A stretch of 62,988 bases of DNA from Amphibiibacter pelophylacis (lineage in GTDB: Bacteria > Pseudomonadota > Gammaproteobacteria > Burkholderiales > Burkholderiaceae_C). Below the pieces are notes generated by a model. It was not told the DNA's origin. It did no database searches and worked only from the letters and a program-made list of their open reading frames with translations. The position numbers and the translations under genes are program-made. Location of the stretch: assembly GCF_037688875.1 (NCBI RefSeq), contig NZ_JAWDIE010000020.1:1-62988 (forward strand), read 5' to 3'. Shown here in pieces: positions 8,619-16,602 of the stretch; position 1 is the stretch's first letter, and the number at the start of each line of letters is the position of its first letter.

Positions 8619-10046
8619 ATGACCACCCCCCGCTCCTCCCGTTTGATGCCTTTTCTCCGCCGCCCCAGGCGTCCGGGCCGCAGGGCCGTGGGCACCGCCT
8701 GCGCGCTGGTGCTGGCCTGCGCCGCAGCCGGGGCCCAGGCGGCCGATCCGCGGCCGGGGGGCTCATCGCACCGGGAGCCGGGCGTGCGCTTTGTCATCAC
8801 CTCGGGCGACACGCTCAGCCACATCAGCCAGCAGTTTCTGGTCGCCAGCAGCGCGTGGACCGAAGTGGCGCACATCAACCATCTGGCCGACCCGCACCGC
8901 CTGCGCCCCGGCCAGACGCTGTGGATTCCCGCCCGCCTGATGCGCAGCGGCAGCCAGCCCGCGATGGTCACCGCGGCCAGCGGGCCGGTGCGCGTCATCA
9001 CCGCAACGGGCGAGCTGCCGGTCAGCGCGGGCCAGGCGCTGCTGGTCGGCCAGGAGCTGGTCACCGGCGCCCTGGCCACGGCCACGCTGCGCCTGGGCGA
9101 TGGCTCGCTGGTCGAGATCCAGCCCGGCAGCCGCACCCAGGTCACGGCCAACCGTGTGCTGCCCACCAGCACGCGGGCCGACGCGCCCAGTCTCTTCATC
9201 AGCGGGCTGCGCCTGCTGCAGGGCAGCATCGAGGTGCTCGCCACCAAGGTGCTGCGCGCCACGCCGCTCGCCGTCGAAACCCCCACCGCCGTGATTGGCG
9301 TGCGCGGCACGCGCTACCGCGTTCACGCCGATGGCAGTGCCTACCCGACCCGCGCCGAGGTGCTGGAGGGCCGTGTTGCAGTTGACCAGGGCCAGCGCGT
9401 GCGCGATCTGCCCGTCGATGCCCTGCAGGGCGCGGCTATGGCACCCCAGCGGGCGCCCCAGGTGGTCCGGCTGCCCGCTGCGCCGCAGGTCACGCTGCCG
9501 GATACCGTCTGCGCGGGCCGCGACTGGCGCATCACCCCCGACAGCGCGAACCCGCCCTCGCCCATTGCCGCCAGCCAGATCGTCATCAGCCGCGACCCGC
9601 AGGCGCACCAGATCGTCAGCGTGCAGCGCGTGGCCCAGGGCCAGAGCTACGCCGTCCCGGCCGATCTGCCGCCCGGCCCCTGGTATGCCACGGTCATCAG
9701 CGTCAATGATCTGGGCCTGCTGGGCCTGAGCCGCTCGCTGCAGTTCGTCGCCGCTCCGCCCGAGCGCTGTGCCCCGGCAGCCCCCGAAGGCATCGATCCG
9801 GCGCCCTCGGTGCGGTGGCTGTCCAGCACCCTGAGCCTGCAGGTTGATGTGCCCACGGCCGCCCAGTCCGCTCAGCCCGCGCAGGTCGTCATCGCCCGCG
9901 ACCCCGATTTCCGCCAGCCCCTGTTCAGCCAGACCACCGCCAGCCCGCGCTGGATCATCGGCGCCCCGGGCACCAGCGGCACGCTTTACGTGCGCTACCA
10001 GCGGGCCGGACACGCGCCCAGTGCGGTGGCGCGGGTGATGTACTGA
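8619..10046 (+). CDS. Secreted LysM- and FecR-domain protein
   Basis: A 475-residue exported protein. Order of parts: signal peptide (about 1-41, cleavage after AQA), a LysM module (about 55-105: GDTLSHISQQF ... LRPGQTLWIP) expected to bind peptidoglycan, a FecR-type beta domain (about 150-260: LRLGDGSLVEIQPGS, TPTAVIGVRGT), and two Fn3-like beta repeats (about 315-375 and 415-470) each beginning with an IVISRDP or VVIARDP motif. FecR domains usually sense or signal in the periplasm with a sigma factor, but no sigma factor or TonB receptor gene is adjacent. A wall-attached structural or sensing role is inference. Confidence 0.82.
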   Translation: MTTPRSSRLMPFLRRPRRPGRRAVGTACALVLACAAAGAQAADPRPGGSSHREPGVRFVITSGDTLSHISQQFLVASSAWTEVAHINHLADPHRLRPGQTLWIPARLMRSGSQPAMVTAASGPVRVITATGELPVSAGQALLVGQELVTGALATATLRLGDGSLVEIQPGSRTQVTANRVLPTSTRADAPSLFISGLRLLQGSIEVLATKVLRATPLAVETPTAVIGVRGTRYRVHADGSAYPTRAEVLEGRVAVDQGQRVRDLPVDALQGAAMAPQRAPQVVRLPAAPQVTLPDTVCAGRDWRITPDSANPPSPIAASQIVISRDPQAHQIVSVQRVAQGQSYAVPADLPPGPWYATVISVNDLGLLGLSRSLQFVAAPPERCAPAAPEGIDPAPSVRWLSSTLSLQVDVPTAAQSAQPAQVVIARDPDFRQPLFSQTTASPRWIIGAPGTSGTLYVRYQRAGHAPSAVARVMY

Positions 10047-10149
10047 TCGCCGTCAGACCGGGATCGGCGACGCTGGCGAAGACGCTGCAGGTTCTTCGGG
10101 CCATGTTCGCCGGACAGGCGCAGGAACATCAAACCCCGCTGCCCCGGAA

Positions 10150-11301
10150 TCACACATCCACCGGCCCTATCGTCAGCCGCGTATCGACGGTGCGGCGCTC
10201 CTGCTGCATCCAGGCTTCGGTCTGCATTTCGTGCAGGCGCGACACGGTGCGCACGAACTCGTGGGCCAGCGTGCCTCTGGTGTAAAGCGCTTCGGCGGGA
10301 ACAGCGGCGGACAGGATCAGCTTGACGCGGCGGTCGTAGAGCACGTCGACCAGCAGCGTCAGGCGGCGGGCGGGCACAGCCAGGGTTTCGTCCATTTCGG
10401 GCACGCCGCTGAGCAGCACGGTGTGGAAGGCGCCCGCCAGCTCGAGGTAATCGTTCTGCGAGCGCGGCTGCTGGCACAGCTCGCGGAAATCAAACCACAC
10501 CACGCCGCCCGCGCGCTGGCGGGCCTGCAGGGTGCGGCTGCCGATCGGGATGGCGGTGTTCTCGTCGCCCTCTTCGGCCAGGCGGGCGAATGTGGCTGCC
10601 ATGGCGGCGTCGGTGGCGGCGTCCAGCGGGTGCAGGTAGGTCGGCATCTGCGGGCCGTCGGTGCTGCGGTAGTCGGTGCCGTTGTCCACGTCCAGCACCT
10701 CCAGGCGCTGGTTGAGCAGCGCGATGGCGGGCAGCAGGCGGTCGCGGTGCAGGCCATCGGGGTAGAGATCGTCCGGGCGGAAGTTGGACGTGGTGACAAA
10801 GCCCACGCCGTTGGCAAACAGCGCGTCCAGCAGCCGGTGCAGGATCATCGCGTCGGTGATGTCCGAGACGTGAAACTCGTCAAAGCAGATCAGCTTGAAG
10901 CGCCGCGCCATGCGCGCGCCCAGCACGTCCAGCGGGTCGGCGGTGCCCTGCAGGCCGGCGAGTTCGCGGTGAACTTCGCGCATGAACTCGTGAAAGTGCA
11001 GGCGCTGCTTGCGCCGGATGGGCACGGCCGCGAAGAAGCAGTCCATGAGGAAGCTCTTGCCGCGCCCCACGCCGCCATACATATAGACGCCGCGCGGAAT
11101 CTCGGGGTGGTTGAGCCACTTTTTCAGGCGGTTGCTGCGCTTTTGCCGGTACGCGGCCCAGTCGCTGGCGCAGCGCTCCAGGGCCGCGATGGCACGCAGC
11201 TGGGCCGGATCGCTGCGGTAGCCGCGCTCGCGCAGCTCGCGCCAGTACATCTCGGTGACCGGGCCACCCGCGCTGGCCGGGGCATCAGGAGCGAAAGCCA
11301 T
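10150..11301 (-). CDS. zapE: Cell division ATPase ZapE (AFG1 family)
   Basis: ZapE is a P-loop ATPase that associates with the division ring and alters FtsZ filaments in E. coli; mitochondrial AFG1 is related. The start at 11301 (MAFAPDAP) follows AAGGA with 9-base spacing and gives 383 residues, the usual length. Walker A is GGVGRGKS, Walker B is CFDEFHVSD, and the family-typical VTTSNFRPDDLYPDGL follows. It begins 22 bases after the diguanylate cyclase stop on the same strand, so the two may share a transcript. The frame extends 27 codons upstream into the cyclase end, which looks non-coding. Confidence 0.9.
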   Translation of the reverse strand: MAFAPDAPASAGGPVTEMYWRELRERGYRSDPAQLRAIAALERCASDWAAYRQKRSNRLKKWLNHPEIPRGVYMYGGVGRGKSFLMDCFFAAVPIRRKQRLHFHEFMREVHRELAGLQGTADPLDVLGARMARRFKLICFDEFHVSDITDAMILHRLLDALFANGVGFVTTSNFRPDDLYPDGLHRDRLLPAIALLNQRLEVLDVDNGTDYRSTDGPQMPTYLHPLDAATDAAMAATFARLAEEGDENTAIPIGSRTLQARQRAGGVVWFDFRELCQQPRSQNDYLELAGAFHTVLLSGVPEMDETLAVPARRLTLLVDVLYDRRVKLILSAAVPAEALYTRGTLAHEFVRTVSRLHEMQTEAWMQQERRTVDTRLTIGPVDV

Positions 11302-11323
11302 GCCGCAACATCCTTGAAACGAA

Positions 11324-12598
11324 TCAGCCTTCGATTTTAGCCCGGCCGTCTTCGCCCTGCTGCGGACGGTCACGGGGGCCATTGCGGGCCAGCGCGGCCA
11401 GATAGCTGTCCACGCGGCGCAGCAGGTCTTCCGAAGGATCGCAGACCCCCGCGGTGCTCAGCCCTTCGGCCAGCGGTGCGGCGCCCGGCGTCTGGCGGCA
11501 GGCCAGGCCGCAGTCGGAGCAATCGCCAAAGGCGCGGGCGCAGGCGCGTGTCCGGTTGCGCCCGGCCAGTTTGGCGGCGTAAAGCGCCTTGTCGGCGCGG
11601 GCGATCAGGGCGTCGAGATTCTCGCTGGCGCTGCCTTGCGAGACGCCGATGCTGACGGTGACGCTCAGGCGCTCGCCCGACCATTCGTTCTTGTGCACGG
11701 CCAGGCGGAAGCGCTCGGCGGCCTCCTGTGCGCCCGCAAGCGGCGTGTGCGGCATCAGCACCACGAACTCCTCGCCACCCCAGCGCACGGCGAAATCGTC
11801 GTGGCGCAGCGATTCGCGCACCAGACGGCCCATGTCGCGCAGCACCTCGTCGCCGATGCCGTGGCCGTAGCGGTCGTTCAGGCGCTTGAAGTGGTCCAGA
11901 TCGAAAATCCAGACGCACAGCAGGGCGTCGTCGCGGCGGCGCAGCTTCTCCATGCGCTCCAGCGCAAAGCGCCGGTTGTAAAGGCCAGTCAGCGGATCGA
12001 CGTAGGCCGCTCGCCGCAGCGCATCCGAGACGCGCACGTCGGCGTCGCGGCGCTCGTGGAACAGCGCCACGCCCAGCGCGATGCTGAACATCATGGGCTG
12101 CACCCACAGGGCGTTGATCCACATCACGCGGACAGCCGGTTCCAGCCCGCGCGCGTTCAGCAGCATCTGCTCCAGGCCCAGCAGAACCATCCAGACGTAC
12201 ATCCCCGCCCACAGCGCCATGGCCTGGCGGCGCTGCAGCAGGTAGAACAGCGCCGTGCCCACCACCGGCATCCACATGAAGACCACGGCCAGCTCGGTGA
12301 CAAAAGTGGGCGGACGCGCCAGCGACAGAAAAGTGATCTGCCCGCAGATGAAGGCCAGCGCCACGGCCATGGTCACGGTCTGGTAGATCGCCATGCCCGA
12401 TGGCCGGATTCTGACCAGCACCAGCGCCAGGCCGCACCATGCAGCGCAGACCGGGTAAGCCCAGCGGTTGAAGTCGTTGATCGGGCCGCCGTTCAGACCG
12501 GCCACGTACAATCCCAGGGATCCGATGAATCCCAGTGCAATCTGGATGACGAAGAATGTGCTGGAGCGTTGTGACAGGCCCAGCAGGGTCTGTTTCAT
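11324..12598 (-). CDS. Membrane diguanylate cyclase (GGDEF) with cysteine-rich tail
   Basis: Makes cyclic di-GMP from two GTP. The 424-residue protein has about six hydrophobic helices (residues 12-180), a short linker, then a complete GGDEF domain (about 195-350) with the catalytic GGEEF at 274-278 and an intact inhibitory I-site RHDD at 265-268, so product feedback is expected. After the domain comes a cluster C353-x6-C360-x2-C363-x3-C367, plus C386, which is not part of standard cyclases. The start at 12598 (MKQTLLG) was chosen because the 134 upstream codons overlap folA and look non-coding; GGA lies just upstream. folA is divergent with only 25 bases between the two ATGs. Confidence 0.88.
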   Translation of the reverse strand: MKQTLLGLSQRSSTFFVIQIALGFIGSLGLYVAGLNGGPINDFNRWAYPVCAAWCGLALVLVRIRPSGMAIYQTVTMAVALAFICGQITFLSLARPPTFVTELAVVFMWMPVVGTALFYLLQRRQAMALWAGMYVWMVLLGLEQMLLNARGLEPAVRVMWINALWVQPMMFSIALGVALFHERRDADVRVSDALRRAAYVDPLTGLYNRRFALERMEKLRRRDDALLCVWIFDLDHFKRLNDRYGHGIGDEVLRDMGRLVRESLRHDDFAVRWGGEEFVVLMPHTPLAGAQEAAERFRLAVHKNEWSGERLSVTVSIGVSQGSASENLDALIARADKALYAAKLAGRNRTRACARAFGDCSDCGLACRQTPGAAPLAEGLSTAGVCDPSEDLLRRVDSYLAALARNGPRDRPQQGEDGRAKIEG

Positions 12599-12623
12599 TC
12601 CGGTCCCAATTGATGCGGTAAAA

Positions 12624-13208
12624 ATGCCTGATGTCGAACTGATTCTAGTGGCCGCCCTGGACCGTTCCGGCGGGCTCGGTGTGAATAATTCACTGCTTTG
12701 CCACCTGCCGGGCGACCTGCGCCACTTCCGCCAGCTCACGCGCGGCCAAGGGGTGCTGATGGGGGCGCGCACCTGGGATTCTCTCCCCGCCGCGTTCCGC
12801 CCCCTGCCCCAGCGCCACAACCTGGTGCTGTCACACAAGCCAGCGCCCGAGGGCCTGGCCGCCACACCGCAGCAGGCGCTGGCGCAGATCAGCCCCGAGC
12901 GCCCGCACACCACCGCCTGGCTGCCAGGCTGGGCCGAGGCCATCGCGCTGGCCCGGGCCCTGTCTCTGTCGCAGCTCTGGGTGATTGGCGGCGCCGACAT
13001 CTACCGACAGGCGCTGCCGCACGCCACGCAACTGTGGCTGACGCGCATAGACCATGTTTTCGAGGCCGCCGACGCCTTCTTCCCGCCGCTGGACGGCCTG
13101 CCGTTCGAGTGCACCCAGCGCAGGCCGGGGCCGGATGACGCCGACTGGCCCTATCAGTTCGAGCACTGGGTGCGGCACGGCCCGGCGCCTGACCTGAGCG
13201 CCCTCTGA
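12624..13208 (+). CDS. folA: Dihydrofolate reductase
   Basis: Reduces dihydrofolate to tetrahydrofolate with NADPH for thymidylate, purine and methionine synthesis. 194 residues, slightly longer than E. coli (159), with GVNNSLLCHLPGDL, VLMGARTWDSLP and the NADPH segment WVIGGADIYRQALP. The catalytic acid aligns with D31. The normally conserved Trp of the LPW(H/N)LP motif is Cys here (C26) and the preceding Pro is Leu, which is unusual beside the active site. The start MPDVEL was picked from the family N-terminus; only a weak GGT precedes it. Confidence 0.9.
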   Translation: MPDVELILVAALDRSGGLGVNNSLLCHLPGDLRHFRQLTRGQGVLMGARTWDSLPAAFRPLPQRHNLVLSHKPAPEGLAATPQQALAQISPERPHTTAWLPGWAEAIALARALSLSQLWVIGGADIYRQALPHATQLWLTRIDHVFEAADAFFPPLDGLPFECTQRRPGPDDADWPYQFEHWVRHGPAPDLSAL

Positions 13209-13233
13209 CCCCCGCTTTTCTTCAGGATTCGCC

Positions 13234-15366
13234 ATGAGCCACGATCTCCCCCTGCTGCGCACTGTTCCCGGCGCCTGCCCGCACGACTGCCCCGACACCT
13301 GCGCCTGGCTGGCCGATGTGGCTTGGGTGGACGGCCAGGAGCGCGTGGTCGCGATGCGCGGCCACCCCGATCACCGGCACACCCACGGCGCGCTGTGCAC
13401 CAAGGTGTCGCGCTACGCCGAGCGCACCCACCACGCGCAGCGCCTGCTCACCCCGCTGCGGCGCTGCGGTCCGAAAGGATCCGGCCAGTTCGAACCTGTC
13501 AGCTGGGACGAGGCGCTGTCCGCCATCGCGCAGCGGCTGTCCGCCATCGCGCAGCGCGACCCGCTGGCCATCGTGCCCTACAGCTACGCGGGCACCATGG
13601 GCCTGGTCCAGGGCGAAGGCATGGCCGAACGATTCTTCCACCGCCTGGGCGCCAGCGAGCTGGACCGAACCATCTGCGCCAGCGCGGGCGGCGCGGCGCT
13701 GAGCGCCACTTACGGCCTCAAAGCCGGTCTGCCGGTGCAGGATTTCGCACACAGCCGCCTGATCCTGATCTGGGGCAGCAACCCGATCACGTCCAGCGTC
13801 CACTTCTGGACCCGCGCCCAGGAGGCCAAACGCGCGGGCGCGCGCCTGATCTGCGTCGACCCGCGCAAGAGCGAAACCGCCCGGCGCTGCCACCAGCACA
13901 TCGCCCTGCGCCCCGGCACCGACGGCGCGCTGGCGCTGGGCCTGATGCACGCGCTGCTGGAGCGCGAAGCCGCCGGAACGCCCACTCTGGATCACGATTA
14001 TCTGGACCGCTACACCGCTGGCTGGCCCGAACTGCGCGACGAAGTCGGCCGCTGGAGCGTCGAACGCGCCGCGCAGGTCTGCGGCGTGAGCGAGGCCGAG
14101 ATCCGCGATCTGGCCGACGCCTGGGCCAGCACGCGCCCGGCCGCCATCCGCCTGAACTACGGCATGCAGCGCGTGCGCGGCGGCGGCAACGCCACGCGGC
14201 TGATCCTGGCGCTGCCCTGCCTGACCGGCGCCTGGCGCGAGCGCGGCGGCGGCCTGCTGATGAGCAGCTCCGGCCAGTTCCCCGCGCTGGATGCGCGTTT
14301 TGGCGGACGCCACCTGCGCGGCGCGCGGCCCACGCGGGTGATCAATATGAGCGCGCTGGGCGACGCCCTGCTGCACCCGGGCGGCGACGCTTTCGGGCCG
14401 CGTGTCGAAGCGCTGGTCGTCTACAACAGCAACCCGGCCGCCGTGGCGCCCGATTCGGGCCAGGTGATCGCGGGCCTGTCGCGCGAAGACCTTTTCACCG
14501 TGGTGCTGGAGCATTTCCGGACCGACACCGCCGATTACGCCGATTTCATCCTGCCTGCCACGACCCAGCTGGAGCACGACGACATCCACAAAAGCTACGG
14601 CCACACCGACGTGCTGCTCAACCGCGCGGCGCTGGCGCCGCTGGGGCAATGCCGCCCAAATGCGCAGATTTTCCGCGACCTGGCCCGCGCCTTGGGCTGG
14701 ACCGAGCCCGAACTGGCCGCCAGCGATTCCGATCTGATCGCGCAGGCCTTTGGCGATGCGATCGACATGCAGACGCTGCAGCAGCAAGGCTGGGTCACCT
14801 CGCCGCACGCCAGCGTCGGCGCTGCGCCCACGCCCTTCGCGCAGGGCGGTTTTGGCACGCCGTCGGGCCGCGCCGAGCTGGGTGCCCGTCCCGATCTGGG
14901 TCTGGCCGTGCCGACGCACCTGGACAATTACGAAAGCCCGGAGGCTGACCCGGCGCTGGCGGCGCGCTATCCGCTGGCCATGATCTCGCCCCCGGCGCGT
15001 CATTTCATGAACTCCACCTTCGTCAACGTGGACAGCCTGCGCGCCACCGAACGCGAGCCGCTGCTTGAAATGCACCCGCAGGACGCCACCGCGCGCGGCA
15101 TCGCCCACGGCGACACCGTGCGCGTCTTCAACGACCGGGGCGATTACGTCTGCCGCGCCGCCGTGGACGATCACGCCCGGCCCGGCGTGGTCCACGGCCT
15201 GGGCGTGTGGTGGCGCAAACTGGGCCTGGCAGGCAGCAACGTGAACGAACTGACGCACCAGCGCCTCACGGATCTTGGCGCTGCGGCCGCTTTTTACGAC
15301 TGTCTGGTGGAGGTTCAGCCCTGCGACGCACCACCCGCAGGCGGGCGGGCGATAATTCCGGCATGA
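13234..15366 (+). CDS. Molybdopterin-dependent oxidoreductase with [4Fe-4S] site
   Basis: A 710-residue DMSO-reductase-superfamily protein. The N-terminal iron-sulfur motif is C15-x3-C19-x3-C23-x31-C55 (CPHDCPDTC ... GALC). The molybdenum domain follows (WDEAL ... PYSYAGTMG, then TICASAGGAALSATYG near 146-161, where C148 or S150 could lie near the metal), then a C-terminal guanine-dinucleotide domain (about 590-690). No Tat signal is present, so it should be cytoplasmic. It belongs to the broad formate dehydrogenase/assimilatory reductase-like group whose substrate is often unknown, and no partner subunits are adjacent. A 7-residue tandem repeat (SAIAQRL/SAIAQRD) lies near residue 100. The stop overlaps the next start by 4 bases. 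Confidence 0.85.
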   Translation: MSHDLPLLRTVPGACPHDCPDTCAWLADVAWVDGQERVVAMRGHPDHRHTHGALCTKVSRYAERTHHAQRLLTPLRRCGPKGSGQFEPVSWDEALSAIAQRLSAIAQRDPLAIVPYSYAGTMGLVQGEGMAERFFHRLGASELDRTICASAGGAALSATYGLKAGLPVQDFAHSRLILIWGSNPITSSVHFWTRAQEAKRAGARLICVDPRKSETARRCHQHIALRPGTDGALALGLMHALLEREAAGTPTLDHDYLDRYTAGWPELRDEVGRWSVERAAQVCGVSEAEIRDLADAWASTRPAAIRLNYGMQRVRGGGNATRLILALPCLTGAWRERGGGLLMSSSGQFPALDARFGGRHLRGARPTRVINMSALGDALLHPGGDAFGPRVEALVVYNSNPAAVAPDSGQVIAGLSREDLFTVVLEHFRTDTADYADFILPATTQLEHDDIHKSYGHTDVLLNRAALAPLGQCRPNAQIFRDLARALGWTEPELAASDSDLIAQAFGDAIDMQTLQQQGWVTSPHASVGAAPTPFAQGGFGTPSGRAELGARPDLGLAVPTHLDNYESPEADPALAARYPLAMISPPARHFMNSTFVNVDSLRATEREPLLEMHPQDATARGIAHGDTVRVFNDRGDYVCRAAVDDHARPGVVHGLGVWWRKLGLAGSNVNELTHQRLTDLGAAAAFYDCLVEVQPCDAPPAGGRAIIPA

Positions 15367-16505
15367 ACACCTCCATCCACATCCGGGGCGATGGCGCGGC
15401 CGGGCTGGCGCTGGCGCTCTCGCTGGCGCACCAGGGCCTGGCCTCGCGCGTGATCGCCGGGCCCACAGACACAGCGGCCAGCGACCTGCGTGCCTGGGCT
15501 TTGAATGGCGCCTCGAAAGAGCTGCTGGCGGCGCTCAATGTCTGGGATCAGCTCCCCGCAGCAGCGGTCACGCCCATTCAGGCCATGCGCGTCCAGGGCG
15601 ATCAGGGCGGGGTGCTGGAATTTTCCGCGTGGCAGGCGAAGCAGCCCGCGCTGGGCTGGATCGTCGATGCTGCGCCGCTGCTGGACATGCTGCGCCAGGC
15701 GGCGCGTTTCGCCCCGCTGGTCACGCTGGCGCCGTTTGAGGAAGCGCCCGCCGCCGCACCCGGCCTGACCGTGCTGTGCGAGGGCCGCGACAGCCCCACG
15801 CGCGAACGCGGTCACCGTGCCGCCGGGCACGGCCTGTTCAGCCTGCGCCAGCACCCTTATGGACACAGCGCGCTGGCCGGGCATGTTCACAGCGCGCTAG
15901 CGAATGGCGGCCAGGCCTGGCAGTGGTTCCGCCACGGTGAGGTGCTGGCCCTGCTGCCGCGTGACGGGGGCTACGGCTTGGTCTGGTCGCTGCCGCACGA
16001 GCGCGCCGCCGCCCTGCAGCAGCAAGGCCCGCAGGCCATCGCCCAGGCTCTGAACGAAGCGACGGGCGGCCTGGCGGGCGAGCTGTCCATGACAGCCACC
16101 GCCGCGCTGTGGCCGCTGCGTCTGGCGCACGACAGCGCCCTTTATGGCGCTTTTGCGCCAGGCAGCAGCTGGGTGCTGGCGGGCGACGCGGCCCACGCCA
16201 TTCACCCGCTGGCCGGTCAGGGACTCAACCTGGGCCTTGCCGACGTGCGCGTGCTGGCCGAGGTGCTGGCCCAGGCCCGCAAGGACAGCCCCTGGCGCGG
16301 CAGCGACGATCTGTCCGTTCTTGCGCGCTACGCCCGCCAGCGCCACGGCCCGGTCACGCGCATGGCGCGCACCTGCGACGCGTTGTGGCAGGCCTTCGCC
16401 CAGCCGCATCCCCTAGCCGCGCCGCTGCGCAACCTCGGGCTGGACGCGGTCAACGCGTTGACGCCGCTCAAAACGTGGCTGGTGCGCCAGGCGCTGCAGG
16501 GCTGA
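15363..16505 (+). CDS. FAD-dependent monooxygenase, UbiH/UbiF/Coq6 family
   Basis: Flavin hydroxylase of the family that adds hydroxyl groups to the ubiquinone ring. 380 residues: a Rossmann FAD-binding start GDGAAGLALALSLAHQG (about 9-25) and the second FAD motif GDAAHAIHPLAGQGLNLGLAD (about 275-295). It lacks a clear SDGxxS-type DG motif in the middle (here CEGRDSPTRE), so it is somewhat divergent. Which ring position it hydroxylates cannot be told. ATG 15363 overlaps the preceding stop. Order with a DsbC-like gene and an M61 peptidase downstream is, as far as I recall, common in Comamonadaceae. Confidence 0.8.
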   Translation: MNTSIHIRGDGAAGLALALSLAHQGLASRVIAGPTDTAASDLRAWALNGASKELLAALNVWDQLPAAAVTPIQAMRVQGDQGGVLEFSAWQAKQPALGWIVDAAPLLDMLRQAARFAPLVTLAPFEEAPAAAPGLTVLCEGRDSPTRERGHRAAGHGLFSLRQHPYGHSALAGHVHSALANGGQAWQWFRHGEVLALLPRDGGYGLVWSLPHERAAALQQQGPQAIAQALNEATGGLAGELSMTATAALWPLRLAHDSALYGAFAPGSSWVLAGDAAHAIHPLAGQGLNLGLADVRVLAEVLAQARKDSPWRGSDDLSVLARYARQRHGPVTRMARTCDALWQAFAQPHPLAAPLRNLGLDAVNALTPLKTWLVRQALQG

Positions 16506-16508
16506 CAC

Positions 16509-16573
16509 CGCTTACTCTTTTTCTCCCTTTTCCCCATCTTCTCCCTATTCCCGTTTCCTACTCCCCGATCTTG
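16509..16573. other. Polypyrimidine tract between the monooxygenase and dsbC-like genes
   Basis: About 65 bases read on the plus strand are almost entirely C and T (runs of TTTTTCTCCC, CCCTTTTCCCC, CTTCTCCC) with few purines. It occupies most of the 97-base gap, contains no hairpin with a T run, and differs strongly from the surrounding coding DNA. A C-rich unstructured RNA like this could be a Rho loading region, but that is inference. Confidence 0.6.
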
Positions 16574-16602
16574 CGCATTCGGGAGCATTACCGGACTGAT
16601 TC

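Noticed and set aside
10047..10149. Short inverted repeat ATGTTC (10103-10108) / GAACAT (10124-10129) between the LysM-FecR gene and zapE.
   Set aside because: Six base pairs with a 15-base loop and no T run are too weak to call a terminator, and nothing suggests a regulator site between converging genes.
13516..13557. A 21-bp tandem repeat (20 of 21 identical) inside the molybdopterin oxidoreductase gene.
   Set aside because: It keeps the frame and the resulting two SAIAQR heptads fit the normal length of this helix in the family, so it is probably not a recent expansion.
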